Source of the DNA: Sarcomyxa edulis
Lineage: Eukaryota > Basidiomycota > Agaricomycetes > Agaricales > Mycenaceae
Reading direction: 5' to 3'
Assembly: GCA_009761415.1 (NCBI GenBank)
Contig: QUOL01000005.1
Location: 682,001 to 746,000, forward strand
Length of the DNA stretch: 64,000 bases
Part shown: positions 19,038-31,429 of the stretch, one piece after another
Layout of the letters: every line of letters starts with the position of its first letter
How positions within the stretch are numbered: the first letter of the stretch is position 1
Translations under genes and position numbers: made by a program
Notes under the pieces: generated by a model
Told to the model about the DNA's origin: nothing
Seen by the model: the letters and a program-made list of their open reading frames with translations, nothing else
The model's database searches: none

Positions 19038-20474
19038 TCACGAGCTAGCGACTGGTATCGTCTTCGGCCTAGAGGCAGATCCTCCTGTACCAACAGTGTT
19101 CGATTCATCTCTTTCCCATTCCTTCTCTCGTTCCTTCTCCTTCTCCCTCTCAGCAGCACCTGCCAAACTAGCTAGAGAATTGCTGTGACTATTAGTGACA
19201 CTGTTGCTCGTGGACCCAGACGTGCTCTCATCAAGGTATAGTCCGTGTTGCTGAATATAATCGACGACGACGCTCGGAAGGAGGTATTGCACTGATAGGC
19301 CTCTGCGCAGGAATAAGCGGACCTGTGGGGAAAATATATGTTAGACTTGACCATAGTTATAAGATGTAGAGGGGCGGCTGACCTTGGTACTCGATACGTC
19401 GTTCTGTATTAGTTGAGAGATGAGATGAATATTATTTCTCCAGCGAGCAAGACTGTCGGTCGCCTGGTCCATGCCGGACCCAGCGCGTTCGACTATAAAG
19501 GTACCGTAGCGACCTAGAATGTGATCGAGCTATATGATTTTGAATTAGTCAAGAATTCGATGACAGGGAATGATAGACGAAGAAAGGTCAGCCTCCCTTG
19601 TACTAGCTTACATCAGCGTAACTCCATACACCCGGCTCGCTCATAGTGCTGATGAGGTCACTTCCAGCAAGCAACATAACCCGTACGTTGCGGCGCTCTC
19701 CATCGACGGTGTAGACTCCGCCGAGGACGGTATTAATTTCGTAATCGAAATGGTCCAACACGACGGCGGTACGTTGATAACTCTGGAAAGCTTCCCAGGG
19801 ATCGACCATCAACCAGTTCGAAGTTTGCTCTGTGGCGAGCGTGCACATGTTTACACTGTTTGTGTGATATTTCGTGAGTCAGGTGGTGTTCGTTTCAGCA
19901 GATAGAACGAGATAGAAGGGAAGAGGACGATCATACGGAGCATGTATGTGGGATTAGATCTTGGGGGTGTTACTGGCACCTCCACGGACCAGAGCTTGCT
20001 TTACTTAGCTTTATGAAAAAGCTCCCATCGAAATCTAAGCGAGATTTGATGGTTCCGGATCGGTAACCGAATAGGAAAGTAACTCCCTCTTGACGATCCA
20101 GCGGGTGTAAAAATACGGATGCGCCCACCAAAACTGGTGGGACCACAGCCCCTACCTCCCAGGAGGCGGACATAACGACAGGGTTAAAAAGACTGGACTC
20201 ACCGATGGTGCGCGCTAAGTAGTCCGGGTTTCTTGTACATATCACTGACAGGACTCAGGTAACCCCCTACGACTTCAAAGTCGGTATTCTGGCGAACATA
20301 GTCCTTTGCCATCTCGAACATCCGTAGATGTAGGTATGTGACTGGGCTGAAAGATCCACATGCGACTAGAACAATTGGAGTTTTGGACGTGTCTCGAAGG
20401 GTGAGGTTAAGCCGATGGGAGGGAAATGCATAGTTTGTGGGATTAGTGAATCTAGGAGCTGGTGGAGGGTCCAT
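19038..20474 (-). CDS. nicotinamide mononucleotide adenylyltransferase
   Basis: The enzyme joins NMN (or nicotinate mononucleotide) to AMP from ATP, the last common step of NAD synthesis. Exon 1 starts MDPPPAPRFTNPTNYAFPSH and carries the nucleotidyltransferase signature VACGSFSPVTYLHLRMFEMA (G-x-F-x-P-x-x-x-x-H type) and GGYLSPVSDMYKKPGL. Later exons include VSSTKVRLFLRRGLSVQYL, matching the conserved I-S-S-T-x-x-R ATP-binding segment, and LPSVVVDYIQQHGLYLDE. The C terminus is a low-complexity tail rich in Ser and Glu/Lys/Arg (a repeated E-K-E-R-E pattern). Exons between these were placed only roughly. The family corresponds to yeast NMA1/NMA2; fungal members are usually nuclear or cytosolic. 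The gene appears intact. Confidence 0.85.
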
Positions 20475-21857
20475 TGGAGAGAGCTCCTGCCAGAAAACAG
20501 GAAACTTGAGAAGATGGAGATGGGGAGGAGTTAGTCAAGTGAGAGACATGATTTCGGCAGGGGGTCATATTCATAATTTCAATATATTAGCAATTTATTC
20601 CCACGCCGGACCCATATAAGTCCTTTGCCGAATTTCTGTTTTTTTGCCATGTAATTGGCTGCAAATGGATAGAAATCTGGTCATTTCGGAACATACTATG
20701 TGTGGTGCCACTCGAATTTGCAGTACAGCTCATCCGCTGATCCGGAATGTCTGGAGATTCGGTGCCGGAGACCATCACATGAGGAATATAGGCACACCGC
20801 AGCTTGCTCATCAAGTTGATTGGTACGCGCTTCGACGTTCGGTAAGTACTTCTCTCGTCTGATCTCGTCTGTAGAATGTTGGCCCAAGTTGTGTAGCAAC
20901 TGAGAGGCCATGGAGGCGCCGGGTGACCCGGGCGGTTGTTGAGCGGCCACAGCGGTGACGGTGGGCCAGGGGATACAACATTATTCTCGCTAATGTCATA
21001 TAGACTCAACCTCACCGTATTCATGACGAGAAAGAATGGTGGATAGAATTGGCCGACTATCCGAACTTTGACAAGGATTGAGGCCACACGGAAGTGGCTC
21101 CACTCCCCGACGATCCTCCCATAGGCCAGCGCGATGTAGTTGACGCGTCATTTTGGCTATCCCAGTAGCGTCCTTGTATTGCATCTCGATTATAGGATGA
21201 GCTGATCTCGGAAGGCCAGGTTTTCGTATACATTGATATCAATGCAGCCTGCTGGTCAAACGCACTGCAACAGGAATCACAGGTATCAGGTTCGACAATC
21301 ATGGCTCGCTCAACTGCATCTTGGATCACATCGGAAAGGATATCTCTACCGCTACCCTTGTCAACTGCTCTCAGCGCTTGCCAGCGTCCTACTAGTATCG
21401 GCATTCTCAGGTCGCGTCATGTAAGCTGTTCAATACATGGCCATGTCAGCGCCACTGCCGAATGGCGAACTAACGTTCATTCCTTGCAACTAAATTTGTC
21501 AAGACCAAGTGAACGTGTCCGATTCCAACCCTAAAATCGCGCCGATGTCAAGTGAGGCGCCGACCCGCGTTCCTTACATCGATCTGGCAAACAAAAGGTG
21601 TATCGCGTGCTTCGTTCGCTCGGACGTTTCGCAGATGACCGTTGAGACTTTTGAAAAATCTTTTGCGATAGGACGCAGCCACTGGACAGATTGGGTCGCT
21701 TGCCCAACGAGATCACATCGAGAAAGCGCGTATGCCTTGTCTATATTGATCGAGCTCTAAGTCTGACACCTTTGACAGAATCCATCAACGATCTTCTGGA
21801 CCTCTGTGCTTCACGGTTCTCCTCCTTGACAACCCTTTCTATGCGTATTTCTTCATA
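20475..21857. other. long stretch without an assignable gene
   Basis: This has only short frames in all registers. Around 21690-21740 one plus frame reads LGRLPNEITSRKRVCLVYIDRAL, faintly like the start of an F-box (L-P-x-E-I). It could be a first exon of the following hypothetical gene or a decayed copy. There are no repeats or RNA genes that I can recognise. Confidence 0.3.
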
Positions 21858-22393
21858 ATGCTGGACGAGAGGACATCACGAGATGAGTCCGTCTTACTCG
21901 TCCAGCGCGATCCTTGGTATCCTGGGACATGGGATCTTCGTATCAGCGCACCTTCATTGTCGGTATTCTTATCCTGTGCGGGTACTGGACATACCACCAT
22001 TGAGAGTCTCCATGCCAATGAAGGATATAGTATGAATGCTTGGAAGGATGTCTATATCCACGATGTCGTGCGTTTGTCTTGTCTCGGTTTCACCAAAACA
22101 AGAGGAACATCTGAATGAGATGTGTTTTCTAGCCATTCGATTATGGGGCTCTCCAGAAAAACGTGCATGTCTCCGTCTCGAAATTCACTCTCTCTCGACA
22201 CTGTTCCGAAGGCTTCACGAAGCTCTCTATGCCGAAGGACAAAATAGCGGCACTAGATCTGCCTGCAGTTGATCTCGAGATAACGTGGTTCGGTGAATTA
22301 CCAAAGACAATGCTTGTGCAGAGTATAGCTAGTAAAAAGACACCGAACGACATTCACGTCGTTGGGAAGGAAGTACTCGGATGTCAACAATGA
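21858..22393 (+). CDS. hypothetical two-exon protein
   Basis: Two exons (21858-22067 and 22133-22393) join in frame across a 65-bp GT-AG intron (GTGCGT...TTCTAG). Exon 1 contains WDLRISAPSLSVFLSCAG and ends YIHDV; exon 2 starts PFDYGALQKNVHVSVSKF and ends at TGA 22391-22393. The alternating hydrophobic pattern (VHVSVSKF, VDLEITWF) suggests beta strands, somewhat like the leucine-rich C-terminal parts of fungal F-box proteins. No motif is decisive. The frame is open upstream of the chosen ATG, so earlier exons are likely. The function is unknown. Confidence 0.35.
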
Positions 22394-22417
22394 TATTCCA
22401 TGCTATCTACCCACGAA

Positions 22418-23449
22418 TTAAAACACGAAAGGAACAACAGCTTTTCTCTCTTTCGGATATGCCTCCCCGAATTTCTTCTTGTACCATACGTGTCCTCTAT
22501 AGGCTCTTGGAAGCATCGTAAGAATTTCGGAAAGGAAGAAAATCCATGGAGGTGTCAAGAGCGGAGCAAACGTCCCTCCCGTACCAGAGAACGCAGAGCG
22601 AAAATCAGAAAATAGCGTCAAGGGAATCGGCCCCGCGGCGAGAGCAAACCCAAACCACTCGACCCATTCGCAGAAGTAGTTCGGGAAGGAGACGTATGAG
22701 TACAGAAGTCCGTGGGGGATCGCGTAGTGTTCTCCCTTTGACTTCGAAACGGAACTTTTTCCCGTGGCTTTTGCTCTTCGTCTAATGTTCAAGAGAATCT
22801 CGTCATGTATGATATTTCCTGCGAAGCCGATTGCCCATAGGCCTAGCCCAAGCCAGAATATCGGACTTTCGTAGGTGCGAGATGGGTAAGTGAAGACGGT
22901 GGAAGCCGGGGCAGAAAGGTAGGTCCCCATCAGCAGTCCGTTGATCGTGTTGAAGGAAATTCCTGAGAGGAGGACGATGATGTGTGATTTTGAGCGGGAG
23001 GGGGTGCGTAACGGGCCGATGATGGCTCGATTCATGTAATGTGCCAGAAAAAGCGCTGCGAGGAGAGTATTTGGGCTCGATAGAGATATGGAGGGCGGGG
23101 ATGAGGAGGATAATGGGGAAGTGAGGAACGCGTATATGAAGAATGCTGGTGAGATGAGTTCCATGAACATCCATGATTTTATACCTGTTGGATAGCTCTA
23201 GTATAGTAGGTGAGATAATATTAACAAGTACGTACCATTAAGGAGAAATATGCTATCTTTCGACGGTGCAAATCGACCAAACGGCGCGTCGAAGACAAAC
23301 GTGATAGGAAAAGTGATGTAAGGCACGAAGGTGAACCATTTTCGCGTGGCTTCGAGCACCAAGATACCAAGGTCAGACAAGTATGTCTCTTTGTATGGGT
23401 ATATAAGCTTACTGTCATATAGCGCCTGGAACTGTGTAGGAGACGGCAT
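22418..23449 (-). CDS. steroid 5-alpha-reductase family membrane enzyme
   Basis: Two exons are separated by a 52-bp intron after FLLNG. The protein is hydrophobic with about six to seven membrane segments. It ends with the family signature of 3-oxo-5-alpha-steroid 4-dehydrogenases: a GEHYAIPHGLLYSYVSFPNY block with F-C-E-W (the NADPH-binding region), WFGFALAAGPIPL, and the C-terminal LPRAYRGHVWYKKKFGEAYP followed by KERKAVVPFVF. Family members reduce a double bond of steroid-like or polyprenol substrates using NADPH in the ER. Fungi have several paralogues, and the substrate here is not known. N-terminal MPSPTQFQALYDSKLIYPYK has no signal peptide. The gene looks complete, with an ordinary length of about 325 residues. 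Confidence 0.85.
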
Positions 23450-23788
23450 CGACCTCGCTACCGCCGGTCAGGTTTCGAGTCTACTTAAAACTGGAATCGA
23501 ACAAGAATTGAAGCTGACCCGTCAATAAATTAGGAATCGATGAAATTGCATAGAACAATGCATACTGGAGACGCGCTGTGATAGCTCTATGACTGAGGGT
23601 GGTCAATTCTGGTCGGTGTGATTTTGGAATAGAATCGTGTCATACAGGCAAGTTCAAAAGTTAAATAAAACGCGCCGGGAGCATGTGACTCTCCCAATGA
23701 CATGTTGTCACACCGCCGTCACACGGTCACATTTCCGACTCTCACATTCTCGTTTGTCGAGACTCGAGAGTCTCGTCTCCTTGATTGA

Positions 23789-24933
23789 ATGCCTAAACTA
23801 CATTTCAAACGCACTCCAGAAGAAGAGGCTGCTCGCAAACTTCGAAAGGAGGCCCGCAAATCCCACAAAAAGCGGTCATCAGCTCTCAATCGTTCGCCTT
23901 CACCTTCCCATAAACGACCTCGTCGCTCAGATGAACCTCAGGAAAGGCCATGGGACAGTAGTGATGGTGAAACAGAATACGGTCCTCAGCCCAGCACTAG
24001 TACTAATCCAAATACAAATTCTCGACCGATATCACCTGGGCCTGCCCCGCATGCATATAAACCAGATTATGAGCAGATACGAGCAGAGATAGAGGAGCAG
24101 AAGTTCAGAGAGAAGATGTGTGGCGCGTTTGAGGATGATGAGAGATTGGACTCGTTAGAGGCGAGATTGAACGACTTCGCGCATGTTCCTGATCGATGGA
24201 GGATTGGCGGAATACCGGGGAAGGGAAAGACGCGATATTATGAGGAGGATAATGATGAGTTCCTCAAGATGGATCCAAGATATATGGACGAGGAGGAGTA
24301 TGCAGAGTGGATTAGGGCTGGGATGTATAGGTGCGATATCTCATTATCACTACTTTGCTGTGCTGAACTATAGGTCTTATCTCCAGGAAAACGCACGCGG
24401 ACGAGTATGCGGAACAGCTAAGAAAGAAGGCACTGAAAGCAGAACGTCGTGCGCAAGAAAAGGCGGCGAGAGAGGAGACGCAGCGCCTAGAAAAGCTCGC
24501 CGAAGAGGAACGTAGACGGAAGAAACAAGAGAAAGAGAACAGAAGGTGGGATCATGCCAGAGAGTGGTATGACAAGAGATGGAAGGAACTGCTCGCTCCT
24601 GGCGAAGACGATGGTCTGCTTGATTTCGATGATATCCCCTGGCCAGTTGTCACGAAGGTGGACAGAAGAGGGTATAGAACGGGATCTATCTCTCTGGAGC
24701 ATCTGACGGTTGAAAGTATCTCGACATTCCTCCTGCCTATCAATTCTGCATTAGAAGATCCGACCAAGAAGGAGCGTAAAGAGAAGTTGAGAGAGACAAT
24801 GTTGCGGTTCCATCCTGACAAGTTCGAGGGGCGACTGATGAAGCGGGTGAAGGAAGGGGAGAGGGACAAAGTCAAAGAAGCAATTGGGCAGGTGGTCAGG
24901 GCGCTCAATACGTTGATGGGTGAAGGACCGTGA
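23789..24933 (+). CDS. NFKBIL1-like protein with J-domain-like C terminus
   Basis: Two exons are joined after GMYR (intron about 24333-24392, GTGCGA...CTCCAG). The N terminus MPKLHFKRTPEEEAARKLRK is strongly basic and includes a nuclear-localisation-like KKRSS and KRPRR. The middle is acidic (EEDNDEFLKMDPRYMDEEEY), followed by a long charged coiled coil (KKALKAERRAQEKAAREE). The C-terminal domain has WPVVTKVDRRGY, ISTFLLPINSALEDPTKKER and KLRETMLRFHPDKFEGRLM. The R-F-H-P-D-K pattern recalls the J-domain HPD loop and is the hallmark of fungal relatives of NF-kappa-B inhibitor-like protein 1. In other eukaryotes the family is linked to mRNA processing. The role here is inferred from family only. 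Confidence 0.75.
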
Positions 24934-25760
24934 GGATAGGTGCTATACGTTTGTGAGGCTCAATCCACTGATCCTAAGTATATGCTCACTATCATGCATC
25001 CCCAGCAACGTCTGACCGTCCGATCAAGTCGCTTAAGACATCTACTACTCCGGTCAACGACGTGAGAGCGAGCCAGGTTGTTCGAGATATCTACGACAAT
25101 GCACCTTCTAGCGGAGTTCCTTCCTGGTCCATCCTGGTCCTCGTGACGCTCACATCCTCCAGTCCTCGTATTCTATCTTGCTGGTGCCACCGATGAATTC
25201 GTTCATCACATAACCTTTGTGCTCCAGTATTCAACGTTGCCCGTCTCAATGGTTCATGCGCACGACGTCCCGAACCTTGTCCGGTTCCGATATCCCAGGC
25301 GAGTGTAGTGGTGATCATGAATCATGAGGGAACGTTGCTGCAAAGCTGGCCAGACGTGTTATTATCCCGAGCCATCGAGTGTTGAATGGAATTTTGTCGT
25401 CTCCTTCAGATAAATATACTGTCCAGTTGACCGGAGCTCATCTAAATCAGGTTCCAATGGGTCAGATGAGACGATCACGAATCCAAAATACATGTTTTTC
25501 TCCCGTTTCCCGATGATGTTTCTTTTTTTTGGAATACAGCGTGCAACGTCCTCCAAAATAGGCTCTGTTATGCAACGGAAAATACTCTCGACCCTCGTGA
25601 GCCCTCATATTATTATCTCACCGAAATGCTACCGTTGTTCACTGCATGCTCCTCTGATCACGGGCAGAGACTAGCGTACGTCGACAGCTGGGACGTTTAA
25701 ACGATTAACCAACTCCAGATTCATAACGTTTGCTGCGAAGATCACCCGTCTCTGGCACAC
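24934..25760. other. intergenic, no gene seen
   Basis: This contains the 3' flank of the NFKBIL1-like gene and the distal promoter of the esterase gene. Open frames are short and without domains. Confidence 0.4.
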
Positions 25761-25767
25761 TATAAAA
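25761..25767 (+). promoter_or_regulatory. TATA box of CE1-CBM1 esterase gene 1
   Basis: TATAAAA in the context CACACTATAAAATCGGG lies 62 bp upstream of the start codon. The paralogous gene at 45.2-46.6 kb has the same TATAAAATCG box at a similar distance, which supports its use. Confidence 0.65.
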
Positions 25768-25828
25768 TCGGGCTGTCAACGAAGACACCGGCAGCAGACT
25801 CCCAATCGTCTTCGTCTCAAGTCATAGT

Positions 25829-27172
25829 ATGCTGTTCAGTAAAGCCCTTGCTCTCGTCGCTGTGGCGGTCTCCGCCAATGCTCTCTCGAGCACCCTTCAG
25901 CAGATGGCAAACAACTTTGGGCCCAATCCCACTAATGTCGAAATGTTCTCGTACATAGTAAGCTGTCGTTTGCACCCACTTCCGCTCTCATTTTTCTAAC
26001 GTGCCGTGAATGTATAGCCAACGAAACTCGCCTCTCCGCCTCCGCTTATTATTGCCATGCATTATTGCACCGGTACTGCGCAAGCTTATTTCCAAGGCAC
26101 CTCCTTAGCCAGTCTTGCCGACACTCATGGATTCATCGTCATTTACCCGAACGCTCCTACTCCCGGTGGCTGTTGGGACGTTGCTTCCACTGCGACGCTC
26201 ACACACAATGGAGGCAGTGACTCTCTCGGCATCGCTTCCGTCGTACGGTATGCTATCTCCAACCTGGGAGTCGACCCGACGCGTGTCTTTGCCACCGGCA
26301 CGTCGTCGGGTGCTATGATGACCAGCGTCCTTATGGGCGCCTACCCGGATCTGTTTGCAGCGGGGTCGCTCTTCTCTGGTGTAGCTTATGGGTGCTTTGC
26401 CGGTCCAAACGCGTGGAACACTCAGTGTGCGCTCGGAGAATTGATACAAACACCCCAGCAATGGGTACGTATCTTGAGCTCTATCACGGAAGACGCAACT
26501 CACTCCGTTCCAGGGAGACCTCGTCCGCAATGCATACCCGGGTTTCAACGGGACTCGTCCTAACGTTCAATTCTGGCATGGAACGGCGTAGGTTAACCGT
26601 CATCCTCCCTAATCCCATTGAACTTACGGGTTCCCCAGTGACACGACTCTCTACCCCCAGAACTTCTGGGAGGAGATCAAACAATGGACCAACGTCTTTG
26701 GGGTTAGTCAGACGCCCACCAGCAACATCACCAATAATCCTCTGCCCGGATACAGTCGAGCATCCTTCGGACCACATATCCAGGGTATTCTCGCTCAGGG
26801 CGTTGGACATACTGTTCCCGAGCAGGAGAACGATGTGATGGTATGGTTCGGGTTGTCCACTCTCACTCCCGGCGGAGGTAGTGCACCGACAACGATCGGT
26901 GGGTCATCCACTACCACTACTGGACCGGCGGCTCCTACTGGGGTTGGAGCGCCTGAATATGCACAATGCGGTGGAATTGGATTCACTGGACCAACCAGTA
27001 AGAGTTAACATTTTGCCCAATCCTGACATCAATTAACGAGTCTCTTATTAGCTTGTGCGGCTCCTTTCACCTGTAAAGTTGCGAATCCCTACGTGCGTCA
27101 TTTTTTGTGTTGATGATTCGAATTAAAGCTCACTTGTATTTTTCCCATTTACAGTACAGCCAGTGTCTCTAA
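25829..27172 (+). CDS. CE1 esterase (acetyl xylan/feruloyl type) with C-terminal CBM1
   Basis: This is a secreted plant cell-wall esterase that removes acetyl or feruloyl groups from xylan. The signal peptide is [20 protein letters not shown]. The catalytic domain contains [40 protein letters not shown], nucleophile serine in [20 protein letters not shown], the Asp in [13 protein letters not shown] and the His in [13 protein letters not shown], giving a full Ser-Asp-His triad. A Gly/Ser/Thr/Pro linker leads to the cellulose-binding CBM1: [33 protein letters not shown] with four cysteines. At least five introns, all GT-AG and in frame, include two that split the CBM1. The TAA stop is at 27170-27172. 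A second, inverted copy lies about 18 kb away. Confidence 0.92.
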
Positions 27173-27469
27173 GGCCGGGTGAGATGGGATATAGGGCATA
27201 AAAGCATCTCTACTTCGTGTAATCTTTATAATAAAGGAAGCTTTTAAACATCGTTGGTGCCTAATAGTAGAGGAAATTGGGGTTGTTCATTGTTCTTGGC
27301 GTAAGAGCGGGAGTAAAACTAAAAAAGGATTGAAAAAGGCAAGAAAAAGGGACGGAAAAATAACTTTGCCGAATTGAAGCACAATCAAACTTGAAACACA
27401 ACCCTCACCTTGTCCGGCCACCACCCACCACAACGACGACGACTTAACTAACTCTCCTTTAACGATATT

Positions 27470-30400
27470 ATGTCTGGGCTAGATGAAGCTGGAGACTTGA
27501 TCAACTCAAACTCGCGGACGCTGGCGCCCGCTGCTGTTGGTTCCCAGGTACTGCTGATGAGTATAGTTTCGGTGCGTGGACTGTCAAATGTAACATATAG
27601 AGACGTTGGGCGCTCACAACATACCCTAGATTGTTACTGTCGTTGCATTTAATATCCTGAGGCCCAAGAACAAGGTGTGTAGCAACTATGTAGTTGCCAG
27701 TCATCTAATCTATAAGCTGCTACCATGACCTTAGATCGTATACGAACCCAAAGTCAAATACCACGTCGGTTCGAAACCACCACCAGCTATATCAGATAGC
27801 ATATTTGGCTGGCTACCACCTCTCATTCATACCAAAGAGCCAGAACTATTGGAAAAAATCGGATTGGATGCGGTCGCTTTTCTTCGTTTCCTGCGTCTCA
27901 TGCGCACACTCTTTTCTGGAATCGCCCTCTTGACCTGCGCGATTCTTATTCCAATAAACATCACCTACAACCTCAGGAACGTCAAGTCCGATGATCGGGA
28001 TATCCTCAGCATGCTCACAATTCGGGACGTTGGTGGAAATTGGCTCTTTGCCCATGTCGCTGTCAGTTACATCGTCACTTTTCTCCTTTGCGGCCTCGTC
28101 TACATCAATTGGGTTCAAATGATTCGTCTACGCCACGCTTGGTTCCGTTCTCCGGAATACCTGCAGTCCTTCTATGCCCGCACTCTTCTTGTCACCGAAG
28201 TGCCGAAGAAATTCCAGACAGATGAAGGTCTTAAAGCGGTGTTTGATAGTGTCAAGGTCCCATATCCTACCACAAGCGTACATATCGGTAGAAAGGTCGG
28301 GAAACTACCCGAGCTGATCGACTATCACAACGCTACTGTACGGGAACTAGAGGAAGTCTTGGTCAAGTACCTCAAAGGTGGCAAGATTGGCAAAAAGCGG
28401 CCTACAATCCGCATTGGTGGGCATTGGGGGTGTGGGGGCGTCAAGAAGGACGCCATCGAGTTCTACACGTGTGTCTTTACATGCATTAACTTTCTTGTTT
28501 TACTGTAACTAACATCAATTATTTGTTCAAGTGCAAAATTGAAGCGCACGGAAGCTGCCATTGAGAATTATCGGTCTCAAATTGATACTCGTAAAGCCGA
28601 GAACTATGGTTTTGCTTCGATGGCCGCCGTACCGTATGCGCACGTCGTGGCTAAATTGCTGGAAGGAAAGCATCCAAAAGGGACCACGATAGCGTTGGCT
28701 CCAAATCCCAGGGACATTGTATGTGTTCCTCATCTTTCAGAACTACAATATACCTACCGTACCTCTAGATTTGGGCCAACATGAACAAATCGCAAGGAAC
28801 TATCATGCGAAACAAAACCATGGGATTTCTGCTGCTGTCCGTTGTCTGTTTCTTCAACACTGTTCCCTTGTTCGTCATATCAATCTTGGCTAATTTGAAC
28901 TCCGTATGTTCTTCCCCGCATTCGCTTTCCACAATCTCAATAGTGACTTGTTTACTTGCCACAGCTGACGGTCTATGTCCCTTTCCTCGAATCATGGGCA
29001 ACATCTTCTCCTTCGACTTTTGCTATCGTATCCGGTGTACTACCTCCAGCAGTCTCTGGTCTCTTTGGTTTCTTCTTGCCTATCATGATGCGATGGTTGA
29101 GTCAGTATATGGGAGGTCTTACGCACTCCAAGGTAAAGCGATATATTCTGCCCTTCTATCACGTCGAACTACACCGCTCATCTGCCTGGTACAGCTGGAT
29201 CGATCCGTGATAGCTCGATATTTCACTTTCCTAGTAATCAGTCAACTTGTTATCTTCACTTTGATCGGGGTCATCTTCAGTAGGTCGTCTTTTCCGTACA
29301 ACAAACAATATGTTACTGATGCGGTCATATAACTCTCTAGAATCCGTCGAAGAGATCGTCAAACAGATAGGCAAAAAGAGCTTCCACGACATCATCAGTA
29401 ATCTCGATAGTCAGTATGATCCTCATCTTTTAATGCTGTTTATTCTGATGATGTTCTTCTCTTCTCATCGACGGCGGTCATTATCTTTCATTCCATCGAA
29501 CTTGCACTGCACTCGTACTGTACAACAGCTCTGCCAGATACGATCAACCGCACGTACATCGATCAAGCCTCGTACTGGCTGACATTCTTCCCGTATGTAT
29601 CGTTCGGCTTTGAGCACGTTTCGTCTGATTTGCTGAACACATACGCGCAGCCTTCGAGGTTTCCTTGTTGTTTTCGATCTTGCCCAGATTGTTCATTTAG
29701 TATGGATATCTATCAAAACTCGGTGCGTAGCCTCGCAGGGGTAACGTTCTACTCAACAAGTCTTGACGCCGTATTGTTTCCCATAGACTTTTTGGCCGAA
29801 CACCGAGAGATATCAGGGAATGGACGCAGCCTCCCGAATTTCAATTTGCTCTCTACTAGTGCGTGTTCATCTTTACGAGCCGGCAATGAAAACCAATTGA
29901 CCCGTTCCATCACAATAGCTCTAATATTGTAAGTCTTAGTAGTCATCTCTTGTGTCCCTCATCTTGACCTTCCTGGCTTAGCTCTTCATGGGTGCCGTCG
30001 GACTCGTGTTTGCCCCACTCGCACCCTTGGTTGCTCTTGCAGCTGCCATCGTCTTCTGGATGAGCTCTTGGGTATACAAGTACCAATTGATGTTTGTCTT
30101 CGTCTCCAAAGTCGAGACCGGAGGGGTGAGTACTAAACAACGATGCCATACGTCGTTCCATCTGACGTTGAATTCACAATCCCAGCGCCTATGGAATGTC
30201 GTCATTAACCGTCTTCTGTTTTGTGTGTTATTGATGCAAGCTTTGATGATTCTCAGTACGCATTATCTGCCATCAGTGTTCAGAAACCCTTCTTAAATTT
30301 TTCCTTTCGCTCGTAGCCATCGGCTTACAATATTCGTTCCAAACTTTACAATGGCTGTCGACAATTCCCCCGATCCTCATCGTTATCGCCTTCAAAGTCT

Positions 30401-31429
30401 ATATCACCCGCAAGTTTGATAATCAGTTCCGATATTACATCCCTTCGGAAGACGAAATTCGTCTGGCACAAGTACACTCGGAACGTGCCGATAGTAGACA
30501 GAACCGACTGGAGAAAAGATTTGGGCACCCATCGTTGCACATGGACTTATTCACACCGATGCTGCATGCGAAGATGATGCCATTATTGAGTCAAGTCTAT
30601 CAGGGCAAGATGGGACGCCAAGAGGCGAAATTAGACGAATACGGTGGTCAGAAGATGCAGGCGACAGTCGTGGAAGGAGGAGTCAAGATTGCAGCTATCA
30701 ATCAGGTGCCTTTTTCTTTCATCTCCAATAAACCGTCAGAAGTCTGATCCTTGTGTGATTTTACGCATCCAGAACGATTTGGAGTACGATCCTAGGCTTT
30801 ATCAACGTGATCGTGGGGAATTGGACTGGGATGCACGATCAATGGCATCTACGGACATGCTTACCAACGATGGCGCTTCCCTCTACCCTTCCAAGTCGCA
30901 ATTCTACGCCAATGTCCCAGCCATGCAGTCAGGATCTTCAGGGAGGTTCTCTCCTTACAATCAATATCTCGCCAACGGCCCAGGTCAACGTTCGCAGGCG
31001 GATATCGAGCTGACGAGGATCGATTCGATACAGTCCCAGCGCGAACCTTTGTTATCGGGGGATCGACAATACTTTGATCCTAGATCATCGCCACTTGGAT
31101 CGCAGCCTACGCTTGTGAACCCGTCCACGGTATCAATACCACCGTCATATCAAACGCATGCCAATGCGGGGGTGAGAGAGGCTCCTATCCATAGACCATA
31201 TCCTACCAACGAGAACTACACGCCAAATAACTACACGCCAAATAACTACCCGCCAAATAATTACCCGCAGGGCAACTACCCGCCAGATAATTATCCTCAG
31301 CCAAACTATCAAACAGAATACTACACGCCATCACATAGTCCCGAACGACAATATTCTCCGCAGCAGTTTGCCCCACAGGATGGAGGGGCAGGAAACATGG
31401 CTGGGCGTGGAGCACATAGAGGATACTAG
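27470..31429 (+). CDS. CSC1/TMEM63-type stress-gated cation channel (DUF221 family)
   Basis: This is a large many-exon membrane protein gene. The N-terminal membrane part starts MSGLDEAGDLINSNSR and includes FNILRPKNK, IVYEPKVKYHVGSKPPP, and FLRFLRLMRTLFSGIALLTC. The cytosolic loop has RTLLVTEVPKKFQTDEGLKA (an RRM-like fold in this family). Then come PNPRDIIWANMNKSQGTI, VCFFNTVPLFVISILANLNS, LPPAVSGLFGFFLPIMMRWL and VIARYFTFLVISQLVIFTL, which are the pore helices of the 7TM domain. A late cytosolic part includes YIPSEDEIRLAQVHSERADS. The tail is disordered, with a degenerate five-residue repeat. Family members are osmosensitive, calcium-permeable channels of the plasma membrane. The architecture is complete, with the usual length for fungal members. 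Confidence 0.85.
31214..31318 (+). repeat. 15-bp coding tandem repeat in CSC1 tail
   Basis: About seven degenerate 15-bp units of the AACTACACGCCAAAT type encode N-Y-(T/P)-P-(N/D) pentapeptides. The first two units are identical. Confidence 0.85.
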
